In this document: one piece after another, positions 25,397 to 39,800 of the stretch
Position numbering within the stretch: position 1 is the first letter of the stretch
Layout: the number at the start of each line of letters is the position of its first letter
NCBI RefSeq assembly: GCF_004210375.1
Contig: NC_134834.1
Coordinates: 144,679,009 to 144,743,008, forward strand
DNA: 64,000 nucleotides
Source of the DNA: Tachypleus tridentatus
Lineage: Eukaryota > Arthropoda > Merostomata > Xiphosura > Limulidae
Direction of reading: 5' to 3'
Position numbers and translations under genes: made by a program
The notes under the pieces: generated by a model
What the model was told of the DNA's origin: nothing
Database searches by the model: none
Seen by the model: the letters and a program-made list of their open reading frames with translations, nothing else

Positions 25397-25650
25397 ATTT
25401 TTTTTTCTGCAATAAACATTGAAAAAATATGATTTCTTCTCAAAAACCACCTACCCGGCCCCCAAATTGCTCATATTTTCTCCTCGAATTTACATGAATT
25501 TCGTGGGTGATCGTTGGCCGTTTGAAAACTGCGGAAATCCGCGTTTCAGCGGAAAAATGGCACGCATGATTAACAGTCTTAGATATCAGTGGTCACGTTC
25601 AGTTGATTATCTGAAACACGAGCTATCTTTATTCTATTTTCATTGACTGC

Positions 25651-27610
25651 ATTATTTGCATATTATTATATTATTATGTATTATTATATGCATAATAATG
25701 CATGAAATATGCATTAACTGCATATTTCAAGTTGTGATTTTTTTTCCCTTTATTGTTCCATCTTGCCCAAATTTGCTGTCAATATGTTTAACTGTTTATG
25801 GTAAACTGTTTTCTTAGCTAACCTTTAATATTTAAAGTACCTTCAACGTGTTTTTTCCACCTGCTTATATTTACAGTTTCTTTGAAGTAGTTCTTAAATA
25901 TTAATATTTATGGTAATACTTGTAGTGTGTGACTGGGGTAATTTGTCGATTTTACTTTAATTTATTTTAGTTGTTTTACACTTAAAATTATCATGTAACC
26001 ATCTACTTGTCTAAGGTGACTTTGCTTTATATTTTCTATTTATTGTTAGTGATATTCAGTGTGGTTTTTGCTTAAACAATACACAATATTGCTTTGTCTT
26101 ATTTATTTAATACACCATAGTAATTCGTAAAATACAGTACTGTATGATGACTTATTTTAATCCAACCTTACACTAACTTCATTACGAGAAACCTGAAAAC
26201 TTCTATAACATTATAAATAATTAAATGAAATTAATTATTTCTTGGATAATGTTACTTTTTTTTCTCTCTAAGCAAACAACAAATTAAAAGTTTCTAAACT
26301 GAGCACTGAAATTCCAAAAGTGAGCTTTCAACATAAGTTTGGAAAACAATATCCAACTAAAGAAAAAACCAAATCCAACTTAGTAATGTGAAAAAAAAAA
26401 TCATACAATAAACTAGTCTTGTGGGTATAAATGAAATTATTACCTCTACAACAAGGTTTAACAAAGGTGTTTTTTGGAGAATACTGTGTGTCATCCATTT
26501 AACTTCAAAAACCATATTACAAAATTGTTTAAGACACAGAGGAAATAAATTAGACCATCGAGTCGAGTAACCCAGAAGCAAAACTTTTCCATGAATATTA
26601 TGGTTTAATAAAGTAGCATGGAAGCATGGCACTGAATGGAGTGATAACATTTCTCTTTACAATGTTATACCAACTAAATATTATTAAACAAGATAAAGAC
26701 TTTCCTGGTAGATATAATCTAGATATTTTTCTACTAATTTATAGCATGTTACATTCCATAAATCATTTCAATCTGAAATGATATGAAACTTCTCTCTTCC
26801 TGGATTAGTTATGATTCTAGAACTTGTCCTAAAACTTCTACAATTCATTTCTATCACGTGTCGAGAAATTTAGAAAGAAAGAAGGAAATATACAATATTT
26901 CATAATCTTCATACTTTATATTAAAATTGTAGTAAATGTTGGTATGATAAAGTCAAAGATAAAACACAAAATGTTTTTTTCCTATTAAATCAGTTTTTTT
27001 TCAGAACTGACAGAAACATTAGATTAAATTACTGTGAGACTTTTTCTAAGCAAAACTTGCATCTAAAAATAAACAAGCATTTATCAATTTGAGAAATAAT
27101 TACCTTTATACCACATTACCTGTTAATGGTTTTATATAAAACAGAACTGACAGATAGTTTAAAATCACATCAATGCTGAAACACTTCCTAGATTTAACAG
27201 TAAATGAAAACCATATTCTGTGCAATACCCAAAAAAAAAGTTGAGCTCATAATTAAACTACCTGAAAAAGCGATAATGGTACATATGATATTCACAATAT
27301 GCATATATAACAAAGCTGGTTAAAATGAACTTCTTAAATTAAAAAAAAGAAAACAATGAGAGGGTAAGAAGTGTTCTCATGATATCACAATGATATTGGA
27401 ACAGACTTTCTAAATATTTCTTGTTCCATGCAATATCATATCCTTAGATAGAGATATTTAGTAACAGCTCTTAGAGACAAACATCATCAACTTTTAACCG
27501 TGTTATTAAACTACCTTATTTGCCACATAAAAAAGAAGAAACGGAAGTACTAAGAGTAATGCCGAGTTTGTTACTACGTTCTATGACCTTTCAAGTTACT
27601 CATTCACAAA
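25651..27610. other. AT-rich region downstream of SDHB
   Basis: Holds an AT-rich hairpin-like stretch (25,657-25,720, repeating tattattat and tgcat words) and otherwise no feature. The part next to 27,610 should be SDHB 3' UTR, of unknown length. Confidence 0.5.
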
Positions 27611-27703
27611 TTATACACTTCCAGTCATCTGAGGTGTATCCTTCTTTGCAATCCCAGCCATTAGTTTCTTCAGTTCTCCAATAGCTCTTCCTGGGTTCAG
27701 GTT
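27611..27703 (-). CDS. SDHB: SDHB exon 9 (C-terminus and stop)
   Basis: Codes residues 257-286, [17 protein letters not shown] and a short polar tail, then TAA. The acceptor is ttattag. NLNPG replaces the commoner GLNPG at the exon join. No convincing AATAAA lies just downstream; AATAAG occurs on the minus strand about 95 nt after the stop. Confidence 0.95.
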   Translation of the reverse strand, partial: NLNPGRAIGELKKLMAGIAKKDTPQMTGSV

Positions 27704-30700
27704 CTAATAATGAAGAGATAACCATTTTGCAGGTGAACAGTGTACAGTCTTTTAATACTTGCACATAGACCCCAGACCAATTTAATAGTACTGCTACTCA
27801 GATTAAGTCTTCAAATGTATCTATGTTGAATATAGCTCTTGCACTGTATTACACTGCTTTGTTGTATTAAATTTGTTTACGTATCTATCTACATATTTCT
27901 TCTTTAATAATTACTCTTATCCTTTTACAATAATTCCTGCTCATAATTAACTTGTAGGTAAAGCCATGGTGTAAGTTACTGCTCCATATTTACAGAAGAA
28001 TGTAAAAGCTATTTGGCAAATAACCTTAATGATCATACATGTTAGGTTTCATGGACTTTCAGAACACTCAAGTTCACTTCTTTAATGCTTATTTCATACA
28101 TATCTAATGTAAACTAAGTATTGCCTAAAATGTCCTATGACTATGGGTTCTAATATCACAGTCTTGCATTTTAACCTTAATTATAAAAGGTGTGTCAGAG
28201 AACATGCCACAAAATGTAATTACGATACTTTCTTATAAATGTATGTTAATAAACTCAACATCAAAATGTAGTTTATAATTCAAATTAATACAAGTTTTAA
28301 TTCTGGTAAAAACCAAATCTGTTCCCACTGTTTATCACCAGTTAACCTAGTAACCATAGAGTACTAGAAATGGTAAGAACCAAATCTGTTCCCACTGTTT
28401 ATCACCAGTTAACCTAGTAACCATAGAGTACTAGAAATGGTAAGAACCAAATCTGTTCCCACTGTTTATCACCAGCTAACCTAGTAACCATAGAGTACTA
28501 GAAATGGTAAGAACCAAATCTGTTCCCACTGTTTATCACCAGTTAACCTAGTAACCATAGAGTACTAGAAATGGTAAGAACCAAATCTGTTCCCACTGTT
28601 TATCACCAGCTAACCTAGTAACCATAGAGTACTAGAAATGGTAAGAACCAAATATGTTCCCAATGTTTATCACCAGCTAACCTAGTAACCATAGAGTACT
28701 AGAAATGATAAGAACCAAATCAGTTCCCAATGTATATCACCAGCTGATCCAGTAACCAAAGAGTACTAGAAATGATAAGAACCAAATCAGTTCCCAATGT
28801 ATATCACCAGCTGATCCAGTAACCAAAGAGTACTAGAAATGATAAGAACCAAATCAGTTCCCAATGTATATCACCAGCTGATCCAGTAACCATAGAGTAC
28901 TAGAAATGATAAGAACCAAATCAGTTCCCAATGTATATCACCAGCTGATCCAGTAACCACACAGTGTTGGTAAATGTATCTGCATAAAAAATATTTTCAT
29001 CCACATTAGGTGTTTGAAGCATGCAAGCAATTATGTTAAAAGCTCTGTATACTTAAGAAGTGTGTCTGGTACATTTTTAAAGCTATGATCATTTGAGTAA
29101 AAAAATCCACACAACTTGTTCATAATAATGAAATATTGATAAATTTTCTATAAAATTCCTCGTAGTGTTTTTAACTCTCCAAGCAGTGGTTAGTAATTTA
29201 ACATTAAATTGAAAATAATATTTTTATACAATAGAAGTTAATTTATACCACATCTTCATGATAGAATTAATAAAATATTTACAGTAAAAATCTGTTCGTA
29301 AATTTCTGAAGTCTTCACTGAATCAATAAGTGATTTTTACTTTTAGATTAAAAATAACTTCATCTTAGAGTTTCAAACTTCATTTGTGTATTAATCTATA
29401 ACTTTCTATATGAATATTAAAAGCTTCCACAGTGAAAGTATATATATTCTATGTTATATTCTCTACCCTAATACTAACATAACTGAATTATCAATGTACA
29501 GTGATAAAAATTTTGAAATAAATTGAATACTTTTTAAAACTTGTTTAAATAAATTGTCACCATATCTTCAATTTCATTATCATTACTAGTATGAAATAAT
29601 TTTGTTCCAAAATAAATTATTTTAGATAAAAATTAACTTAAATGCTATAAGCATAAATTTGCATACCAATGTAACTTATCAAATCCTGTAATAGTCTAAT
29701 AATATCTGAAGCCAATTTCAAAGAGACCACCGAGAACTTGAAAATAAGCCGTTTCTTTTGGTTATAGACATGTCAAGTAAGAGTACACGTTTTTGAAAAA
29801 ATGCCTTGAGTGTTGAAGGATAAATGGGTAGGGAAAACTTGATTTCTCACTAAACAGAAAAGTCATGATAATAAAACTACATTCAACCTTGGAATTGAGT
29901 ACAGATTGTGCCTAAGATAAGTCATATGGTGTAACTGGTATGATATTCAAGATGTACAAATTAAAAGAGGAGAGTTTAGAATGCAGGTATGTCTTGTGAT
30001 GTACAAAAATGCAGACTGACAGTTTAACAGAATTTATATTTTCAAATTAAAAGGAAGAGAAATTGTAAGCTGAACTGATGATAAAGTTACTGATGTTCAC
30101 TGATAATAAAGTAAACTAAGTTGTGCAACTATAAATGTTATGAGATCAGAAGAATGATGCCCTGTGTTTAAAGGGTTAAACTATTAGTTAAATTATGCTT
30201 AGTTAATATAATGTTAGCAAGTTTTATTATTAATTTGTTCTCACTGGAACAATATATATTACAAGTTTTCCTTTCCACTGCAAATGGAGAAGTAAGAAGA
30301 GTCATGAAGGTTTATTTGATATTTCTTTAAAATCATATACTATATATATTTGTACTTAAGTATAATATTGATATTTATTGCCAGTAATGACGTAGCATGT
30401 TGAAAACATACATCTATACCACTTAAGACTAAAATGGTAGTTACCTTGGGGCACGTTTTAGTGCAGTTCATGATAGTGTGACAACGATAGGCAGAGAAAG
30501 GATCTTTCAGTCTTTCCAGACGTTCTTGAGTAGCCTCATCTCGAGAATCAATAACCCATCGATAAGCTTGCATCAAGGTAGCAGGACCCAGGTAACGATT
30601 AGAATTCCACCAGTAACTAGGACAAGAAGTTGAGCAACATGCACAAAGGATACACTCGTACAGTCCATCCTGAGTGAAAGTAACATTCCTTAGTAGCTGA

Positions 30701-33700
30701 CAAACCATTTTTAAAAATATTTATCTTTGACAATAACATGAAACTGCAACATCTATCCAGAGGCTCACAACCACAATTAGAAACTTCTGATGAATGTTTA
30801 AAAGTGATATTGCAAAGAATATTTGGTAGATTTCAATTAAGCAAACAATAAATGTCAGTAGAACAATGGTAACTCGAATGACAGTGGATTTCAGTTTTCT
30901 ACAAAACCTCTGCAACAAGATAACTTATGTAGATATTAAAAGTGAAAAATTAAGAGCTTCCTTTAATATATTTTGTTAAACTACACAGTAAAATGTATAA
31001 GCTCTTACACGTACACTTGTTAATCAAGATGTGAATTAGTAGTAGCAGTGTGTGTAAAGTATACAATGTATCAGTTTCAAAAACAATAAAATGTGAACAA
31101 TTACAAGTTTAGCCCTGTCTTCCACACTCTGCAAGTTCTGTTTTTGTCCAAGTTTTCCTTCCTCCTCCTTATGAAGCCAAGGTTGGATTGACTTGTATTG
31201 TTCATAGAAATTATTCATGTCCTATGCAATAAAAACAGTATGATTTCATTAATCAAAAACTTTGGTTGATAGTACATTTGTATGTTGCAAACTTCTTTAT
31301 CGATTTGATTTTTCCAGTTGATAAAATTACCCTATTAACAGTAGACTGTACAATAACATTGTCATAAAGCAATACTCATGCAAGCATTATTAATGTGAAC
31401 AATACAGAACAATATAAAAGTATCTACACATTTACACATGGTACATTTTATATGACTGGAAATTTTTTTTATTATGAAATCTGGAGGTAAAATAAACATC
31501 ACATAAACCATTTTCTTCACACTTTTATAAATATTTCATATTCAGTAGTGTTTCTGAATGTCTTAATTATTGTCAAATATACTGTTCACAGAAATTATAC
31601 TGAACTGATCAAACAATACATTTTTTCTTCAAAAGCAAGAACATAAGATTATATATTTAATTAACTGTACTCATTTCCATGCAAAGTTTTAGTTTTGTTC
31701 TAAGAACTGGAAGTTAAAACAAAATATGATAGGGTTACTATACCTCTTGTCACATTACATGTACATTCTACCCTGTTTCACTCATCCCACCTCAACATGA
31801 AAGTATGTTATTTGATTCACAGACACTATTTCCACACTGAGTTTTGGATAAAATTAAATCTTTGCAGACAATTGCACCCTGGTAACTAGTTTCAAAACAC
31901 CCTGAACACATACTTTATTCAAAGTCAATCTCACTATTTTGTGATCAGTATTTTATTAATATTTTTAAAAGCATGTATTTAATAATAATGGTTGGTTATC
32001 ACTGAAAACAGGTTTAAATAAAGTATTCTGTCATTATATATATATATATATTTTTTTTAATGGATTTGAAAAACACCAACTTTATTCTACTTGTTTGTTT
32101 ACTTGTCAAATTCAAACTGATTTTGCCATTCTAAGAGAACCAAGGGACAAACAAAAGTTCTCTTGTACAACCTTTATTATGTGAAACATTACCAATATAT
32201 AATTATGACCTGGTGGTTACAGCATTCTACCCACAATCTGAAAATTACATGTTTGAGTCATGCCCCTGAATTCATTTGTCTTTTCAGCAACATGACAGCC
32301 AATCTCACTATTTATTAGTAAAGGGTAACTCAAGAATGAATGGTGGGTGTTGTTGACTAGCTGCTTTTCCTCTAGTTTACCAGCTCAAAATTAGGGATGG
32401 CTAACATAGATAGTCATCTACCAGCATTGTACGAAATTCAAAAACAAACAAAAAGTATTCATTAAAGAAACTTTACAACTATTAATTGTAAGGGCATTAA
32501 ACAAACACAGACCACTTGCATGAAAACATGTTTTAAATATTCCTACCTATACTTCAATAAAGGCATGTCATGTTCTACCATAGAACAATTAAAATTGTGA
32601 AGTTTTTAAGTGCCACATACATATTAAGACTTTACACAAGTAACTATATCATAGTTGTTATGCAGTTTATACTTACGGGAACCAAGTCTTTAATGACATA
32701 CATATGTGGTAGAGGGTATATTTTGGTGGTCTTACCAAGGTTCTCATCAATCTTACTGCAAATATGAGAAAAAAGGACATTATATACAAGTGCAGAGAAA
32801 GCATCACAGAGCACATGCACACAAAATCAATTTATGGAAAGTTTTCAGACTATGTTTGGATTGTAACATATATCTGAGAAATAACTCCACATTATTAGTA
32901 TTAATTTATTTTTAGGTTTTCATCTGTAAAATATCTATTGATTTCTTTTCTGGGTGATGCAGCAATACACTTTCATAAGCAAGAATATAGTAAGGAGTAT
33001 TTTTTATTTCTGTTGAAAGCATGTTATAAACTATAGGATAAAAAAAAAACAGTTTTATATCTGCACATAGAAAAAATATTGTTTTAAGTTCCCAATAAAA
33101 CTATCACAAATAAAATTGTAATTTTAGTAGATCAACAGCAAAGAAACAATAGCCAATTTGTATTAAAACTGTGTTAGATTATTTTTGGTTGGAATTTAAG
33201 AATTTCTGATAAAGAAAAAAAAAGAAAAAAAGAGATGCTGAAACAACAAACTCACCAAGTACAAGCCAGTGTGTTGACACCAGAAATATTCATAGCACAA
33301 GATCCACAAATACCTGGGAAAAAAAAACATGTTATTTTATAAATATTTCAGTTGGTAAACAAGGTTGAGTACATTATATTAAAACATTTAATATACAAAT
33401 CAGCAAGATAAATGACAACTTCAACCAATATAAGCTTGCTGCAGAACTACACTTTGGCATTTAATATGCAATGTGATGCCACTGGAAAAAGATGGTTTTT
33501 AAGAAGGGTATGCAACAACTTGTGGTGATGCAAAATATTTGTGGATTCTGATCATAAAAACGCATTAAGATTCTGGATTTAAAATTACTAAGGTAGCAAT
33601 ATCCCTTGTACTTAATGGCATTGGGTGAGGGAGATATGGTGCAACTTGGGGTGCCTGGATCACTCACAAAAAGACTTGCAACAAGTCATTTTTTATGTTA

Positions 33701-33842
33701 TAGTAAGCAAAGTGCAGCATTTTACAATAGATGCAAATCCATGAATTTAAAGGACAATTACAAAAGCAGTGAACGTGTTCCAGGCAACAGTATACAACAT
33801 CATGAAGAATCTCCATCTGAAAAATCAAGAGTTTCTTCCACA

Positions 33843-33886
<44 letters not shown>

Positions 33887-36800
33887 CTACAGTAATGGTA
33901 CCTAACTAGAGAAAAATTCTGTTGTATGGGTATACTTGAATTGTAGTGTACCTTGATAGCTGTAACAAGCCTTATGCAATTTTCTAACAGACAACTAATG
34001 AAAGGAAATTTCTAAAAGTGGTAAATTGACTTATGATTACCAATGGATTTGTGCCAGGAGCAAATTAATGATTAAAAGAGTGAATACAATGGTCATGGTA
34101 TGGAAACAGAGTATGGATTCACAAAGATTAGATTTTCAGTGATACTTTCTGTTCAACTATCATGTACATAATGCAGCTACAAAATGAAATATCAGTGCTA
34201 TTACATAAAATGATGCATTTCTGCATGACTGGACTGCTGAGATGGACACTAAGAAATTGTCATTTCTGTACACTAGACAAATTATAGAAAGCCATCGGGG
34301 AAGAGTACTGTACTTTAGACATAACAATACTGGGTTGTAATCTTTTACAATGGAAAATACACTGTGGAGCCCCTGTCAAGATGTTTGTCAGATTGAGCAT
34401 GACAGAATATGGTGACACACACTGTAATGGAGTAGTGAAATAAACTCTCTGTAGTACACATTCTTTAAGGGACTTTTTATTGATTTTCACATTTTATTTC
34501 ATGAGTTATGAAACATTTAAAATAATCAACCTCAAAAGAAGTACACTTGTAGGCTTAAGATATGTTAATAGCACGAATAAAATCAGAAGGCAATTTTTCT
34601 ATGACATATTTAACTATTTTAACCAGTTTAAGTTACATAATGGAAACAAAAAATCATTAAGAAAACTTAATTTAACAAATACAAAATTTCTACAAATAAA
34701 CAATTAAACAGAATCATTATAGGCTTAAGTTAACCTTTAAAGCTACATACAAACATTAAGAACTAAATTTATGTTTGGAAAAATAGGTTATTTATTAATC
34801 TTTGGAGGTAATATTGATTAACAATGTTGGTTGCTCTAACTGTAACCAAATAAACATCTTAAAAAGTAAACAAACTATTAAAGAGACTGGAAACTTCTAA
34901 TCTAAATAGTCAGTGAAGAACCAGGACTACTAATACAAACCTTCTCTACAGGATCTACGGAAAGTGAGAGTGGGATCCATCTCATTCTTGATTTTTATCA
35001 GAGCATCCAAGACCATGGGGCCACATCTAATGAATGTGAAAATATGTTCAGAATTATTCAATCTTGTGATTTTGCATTAGCTTCCATAAAGAAAGAGAAA
35101 ATGCAAATTTATATCTAAATGTCACTGTTTTCATTTAATACAAGTTCTCATTTTTAAACACTCAAGCATATCCCCCGTATATGGGGGAGAAGAGAACTGC
35201 TAATTTTTAAACAGAATTGGATTTGTTTTATTTATATTCCAAACATTCAGAAATCTGCTAACATTACCATGAAAATTACATTTATTTTATTATTTAAAAG
35301 TCAAACTGGTGACACTTTTCTCAAAACATCTGAAAACATTTTTACAGTGGAATGTTACAAATCAAGTGTGTGAATTTGGTTGTTTATATTATTACACATC
35401 ATAGTTTTTGATGTTATAACTTTTCTAAAATATTAAAAACTGCCCTACAATATCTTATCATCAGAAGTTCTCAGATTAAGAAAGTCATTTCAAAACTTCA
35501 TAAGTTCATTATAATACTTATTGCTATGGTACATAAGACCAGCAGAACATAATATCAGTGATCAGTAACCTTATAACATTTTATTCAGATATTTAAATTA
35601 ATAAATGAATGTGTACTTCAACTCTTATTTTATCAGAAAAGGTATTTTGTAATAACATACTTCATGGTAAACTACATACATGTGTATACAGGTTATGTGC
35701 ATATGCCACTGATTCTAATAATTGTTTTCATTTATATATTACACTAAAATACTTATTCACTGCCATCATAAGTTGATATAAATATTAAGTTTAAAAATAA
35801 ATACTTTACCACAAGAATAATTTACTAAAAATATGTACTTAAAGCTTATCAGTACAGTTTGTTGTTAACTGGAAAGTTACACAATGGGGTAACTGTGTTG
35901 TGCCAGCAACAGGTACATAAAAAAAATGTTGTAGTGTCGTAAGCCTTTGGACTTACTGTTGAGAGAGTAGAAAGCTCTCACCAGAGAGTATTTGTTTATA
36001 GTATACTATATTGAACAAGTCACTGTTTATGTTTCATAGAAAACAATGATTGTGAATAGTGAATACTAAGCACTTCCTATTTTCCCTTGTAATCCATCAT
36101 CTGTTCAATATTTTAATGAGTACTCTCAATTCTTAAAGAATATTAAAATATGTGACATCACCATCTTAAGTTCTACAAACAATGCTGCAATCAAGATATA
36201 TTTGGATATGAAAACATACAAATAACAGCATGACTGTTGCTACTTGTTTCAGAAAAAATATTGCAAAGTTATTCTTTTTAAACTAAAGAACACTTAATAC
36301 ATAAAAAACAAAACTAACCCAACTACAAAAACAAAGACTCACGAATTAAGATCCACTTGGTAAGTTTGCATTTTTGGTTTCTGTCCAGGCACGTCTGGGT
36401 CCTGTAAAAATGATCAAAAGTAATGAAATTGTACGTTTTTAAATTTGTAAGCTTTGTATACAGAATGCTGCCAGCTTTCTTAATTGAAACTCTAGAAGTT
36501 TTAACCAGTTTTATAGTTTATAAAATGTAGCAAGTTGGTCTGATTTTCTAGTTTACGACTTTGTAAACAAAACATTTGAAGGCTATGAAAATTATGCATT
36601 GCCCAAGTAATAACTATATTATAATGAGTAATTTATGTTAAATTCTGTACAAAATAAAATGTATCCTGCTGTTTTGACTACACAAAACATACAAGATACA
36701 TAAAGCTGTTGTACTTTCGACCAATTTTGCATCAGAAAGTGACAACGATTATAGAAATGTTTCTGGTAGTGATTTGGTTTACTGTGGTAATAATGAAAAT

Positions 36801-39800
36801 TGGTAAAAAAATAGATAATCCAAACTTCAATGATTTGAGGCTACACCTACAGACATGAGAAAATTCATTGGCCTTATTTTACTAATGGTAAAGACAAGGA
36901 AATATAAATGGAAAAATTACTGGTCAATAGATAGTCTTTCTGTTAGCTCAAAGTTTTCACAGAGAATGAACCCAAACTAATTTGAACAAATTTTGACATT
37001 TCCATGATAATCATAAAATGACCAAGTTTTCAGGTACGCTTTTCAAAATTCAACCAATACTGAATTATTTCCTCAAATAATTATCATTAGATATGGGTAT
37101 AATTCCAAAGTAAAATATGACCAGCTGATGAGGCAAACTGGTTCCTAGAACACACAAGAGCCTGTGGAACAATCAATGTAAACACTGTTGCTGCAAAGCC
37201 TAAAGTTTCAACAATGAAAAAAAGGTGAAACAGCTTTCTGTAGAAAATGTGATGTTCTTGTTTGAATATGAAAGATAAGAAAAGTGAGAACTGTTTCAAT
37301 TATCCATAGTATATCTGTTTCTACCACAGGAAAGAAAAAAATGTAAAAAACTGGAGAAATTATAAAATCCTGTATTCTCCAATACGATGATCACATGAAA
37401 GGTGTTGATCGTACTACAACATTTTCAGAAAAACAATGACATGGACAAAAAAAAAAGGTAGTACTCTATCTAATGACTTGGCCCCATCAATTCATATAAT
37501 CTACAAAGCCCTGAATGAACAGAAATCTGTGGCATGAGAATGGATTACTGAAAGAACGAAAGCTCGTTGAAACTAGAGAGGAACAAACCAGGTCTATCAT
37601 TTGAAGGTAAAAGAACCCCCAGATAAGGATCCCCACAAAGACTGACTGATGACATGAAGCAGAATATTCCTGTGTTCATTTCATTTACAGGAACAAAAAT
37701 TTCCTACCAGAGCTTGCAAAATTTGTACTGCTCATGGGAAAAGTTTTGTGCAGTTCTGCTCTCTATAGGAAAATGTTTTACAAAATATCAATTTAAAACC
37801 TTACTAGTTGTCTTCATGTACATGCTCTGTAAATTTCAAATAAACAATACATTATGAAGAAAATAAAATGTATCTGACTCCTTTTAAACTCAGTGTTTTG
37901 AAAAAATGGCACAACAATGATCTACACAAAAGACAAGTCACAACCCATCTGCAATAGGTTAAAACACTTCCTTATAAATCTCAGAGCATTCATATTAAAA
38001 TTTGATTTAAGTATGTTTTTATGCCAATTTTACTTGTATATGATGATAGTAATATAGCTTAATTAATTAAACATAACTTTCTAAAACATTGCAACATGTA
38101 CACTTTGACCACCCTTTAGTGAGAGTTACGGAGGGTTCGAAGAACTGAATTCTGTCAATTTAAAAATGGCTTCAGTCAGATAATTACAAAGCTATTTTTT
38201 TTTTTATTATTTGTTACTTTTCTTAAATATATTTAAACTTTAGTTTATAAGCAGACCAGGCTTGTACCACTTGACTTATTTTCACGTTTTAAAAATATCC
38301 ATTGATAAGAATTGTTAACATTTAAAATCACAACACAGGTCTAATCACTTTCAAACATTAAATCAACACAACACTTTCTAACAAAGATGACCTAGATATG
38401 AAGACTTACTTGTTTACTTTAAAGAAAATTAGTGTATGGACTTGTACACAGATATGTACCAAAAAAACTACTTGTTGACACTATCTTTAGAACATTTATT
38501 GACACACAAAAGATTGTTCCGATCTTTAATACCGATGAACCTTCAGATAATGAGATCTCACATGAGTTGTCACACTTTCTTTTATAATATATTTTAAGAA
38601 TATATAGTCTAGCTTTGTATTATCTAAATGTTTTCCAAAATTGGTACATGCTTTATATGTGAGAATATGCTAGTAAGGGTTAACCATGATAGAAAACAGC
38701 AGAAAATTTAAGAAATCAATCACCATTTACGCATTCACAAGAGAAGCAAAGTTACAAAACAGAATCTTAGAAAAGATCAAATTACACGTATAATAGTGTT
38801 TATAAATGTGACCAAACCAACTAGTTATTTTAGTGTACAGTTTGCCTAAAATTTACAAACTAACAATTTAAATGTATTGGAATGTCTTCAAGAACAAACA
38901 ATAAATAATAAACTCTAGTTAAAGACACTTAAGTGTCCCAATTTCTTGCAGAACGTAACATTAAAAGTTTATATGTATACAAGGTCTAATCAAAAAGTTT
39001 TAAGATTTCTTCTGTTACAGGTGCCAGTATAGGGGCAGTGAACTTCACTGAGGTGTGTGTACAAATAGTGATCTACCCCACAAAGAAGCCATTTCTATAG
39101 ACCTTATACCCGTGTTGCAAAAAAGGTGTTCAAAGACAGACGTATCTTTTGCCCCTGACATAATAAAAATTAACATAAAAGAAGGGCAACATGTTTGCAT
39201 CAAGTTTTGTGTGAAAAATGGTAAAAGAGGAACAGAAATCATCAAATTATTGAGAACTGCCTTTGATGATGACTGCTTAAGTAAGGCTGTCATTTATCAG
39301 TGGATAAAACACTTCCAAGATGGCCAGGAATTGGTCAAAGATGACTCATGTTCTGGGGGACCATCAACATCGTCTACTGATGAAACATTCGCTAAGGTGA
39401 AAAAAAAAATTCTAAGAGATTGACGATTAACTATCTATGAAATTGCTGATGAACTGAACATTTCCTTTGGATTGTGTTAGGTGATTTTAACTTAAAAACT
39501 CTGGAGGCATCATCATGATAATGGACCTTCACACACTTCTGTGTCTGTTCAAGAATTTATGGCAAACATTTCTGATACCCCTCCATATTCTTCCAATCTT
39601 GCCCCATGTGATTTTCTTTTGTTCCCAAAAATCAAAATTAAATTGAAAGGATAAATTTGATGACATTCCAACCACCTATAATAATGTGAAAGCAGAACTT
39701 AGTCACATAACAGTTGAAGACTTTCAGCATTCCTTCCAAAAATGGCAGGAATGTTTGAACAAGTGTGTATTAGCTGGAGGAGATTACTTTGAATGAGATA

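Larger units (their letters stand above)
23815..25650. mobile_element. Candidate composite repeat with GC-rich ends (class unknown)
   Basis: Two GC-rich islands in very AT-rich surroundings bracket this stretch. The left one (23,815-23,890) contains ggcgccagaggcgcc, ggcgcagccgcgcc and gggggtccggggcaatgccc. The right one (25,320-25,565) contains accgccatcttgg on the minus strand and the self-complementary gcggaaatccgcgtttcagc. Between them lie a triplicated repeat and a short charged ORF. The arrangement looks like a mobile element, but I found no transposase signature and no clear terminal repeats. The boundaries are estimates. Confidence 0.4.

Noticed and set aside
26357..26650. 97-residue minus-strand frame downstream of SDHB
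   Set aside because: Hydrophobic and Leu/Phe-rich, as expected from AT-biased random sequence; no domain, start context or splice signals.
28311..28965. CRISPR-like array
   Set aside because: The repeats are contiguous 67-bp units without unique spacers, within an animal gene intron.
33606..33905. 99-residue frame with a Thr-His run, and its antisense Cys-Val frame
   Set aside because: Both depend on the (AC)20 microsatellite inside SDHB intron 4.
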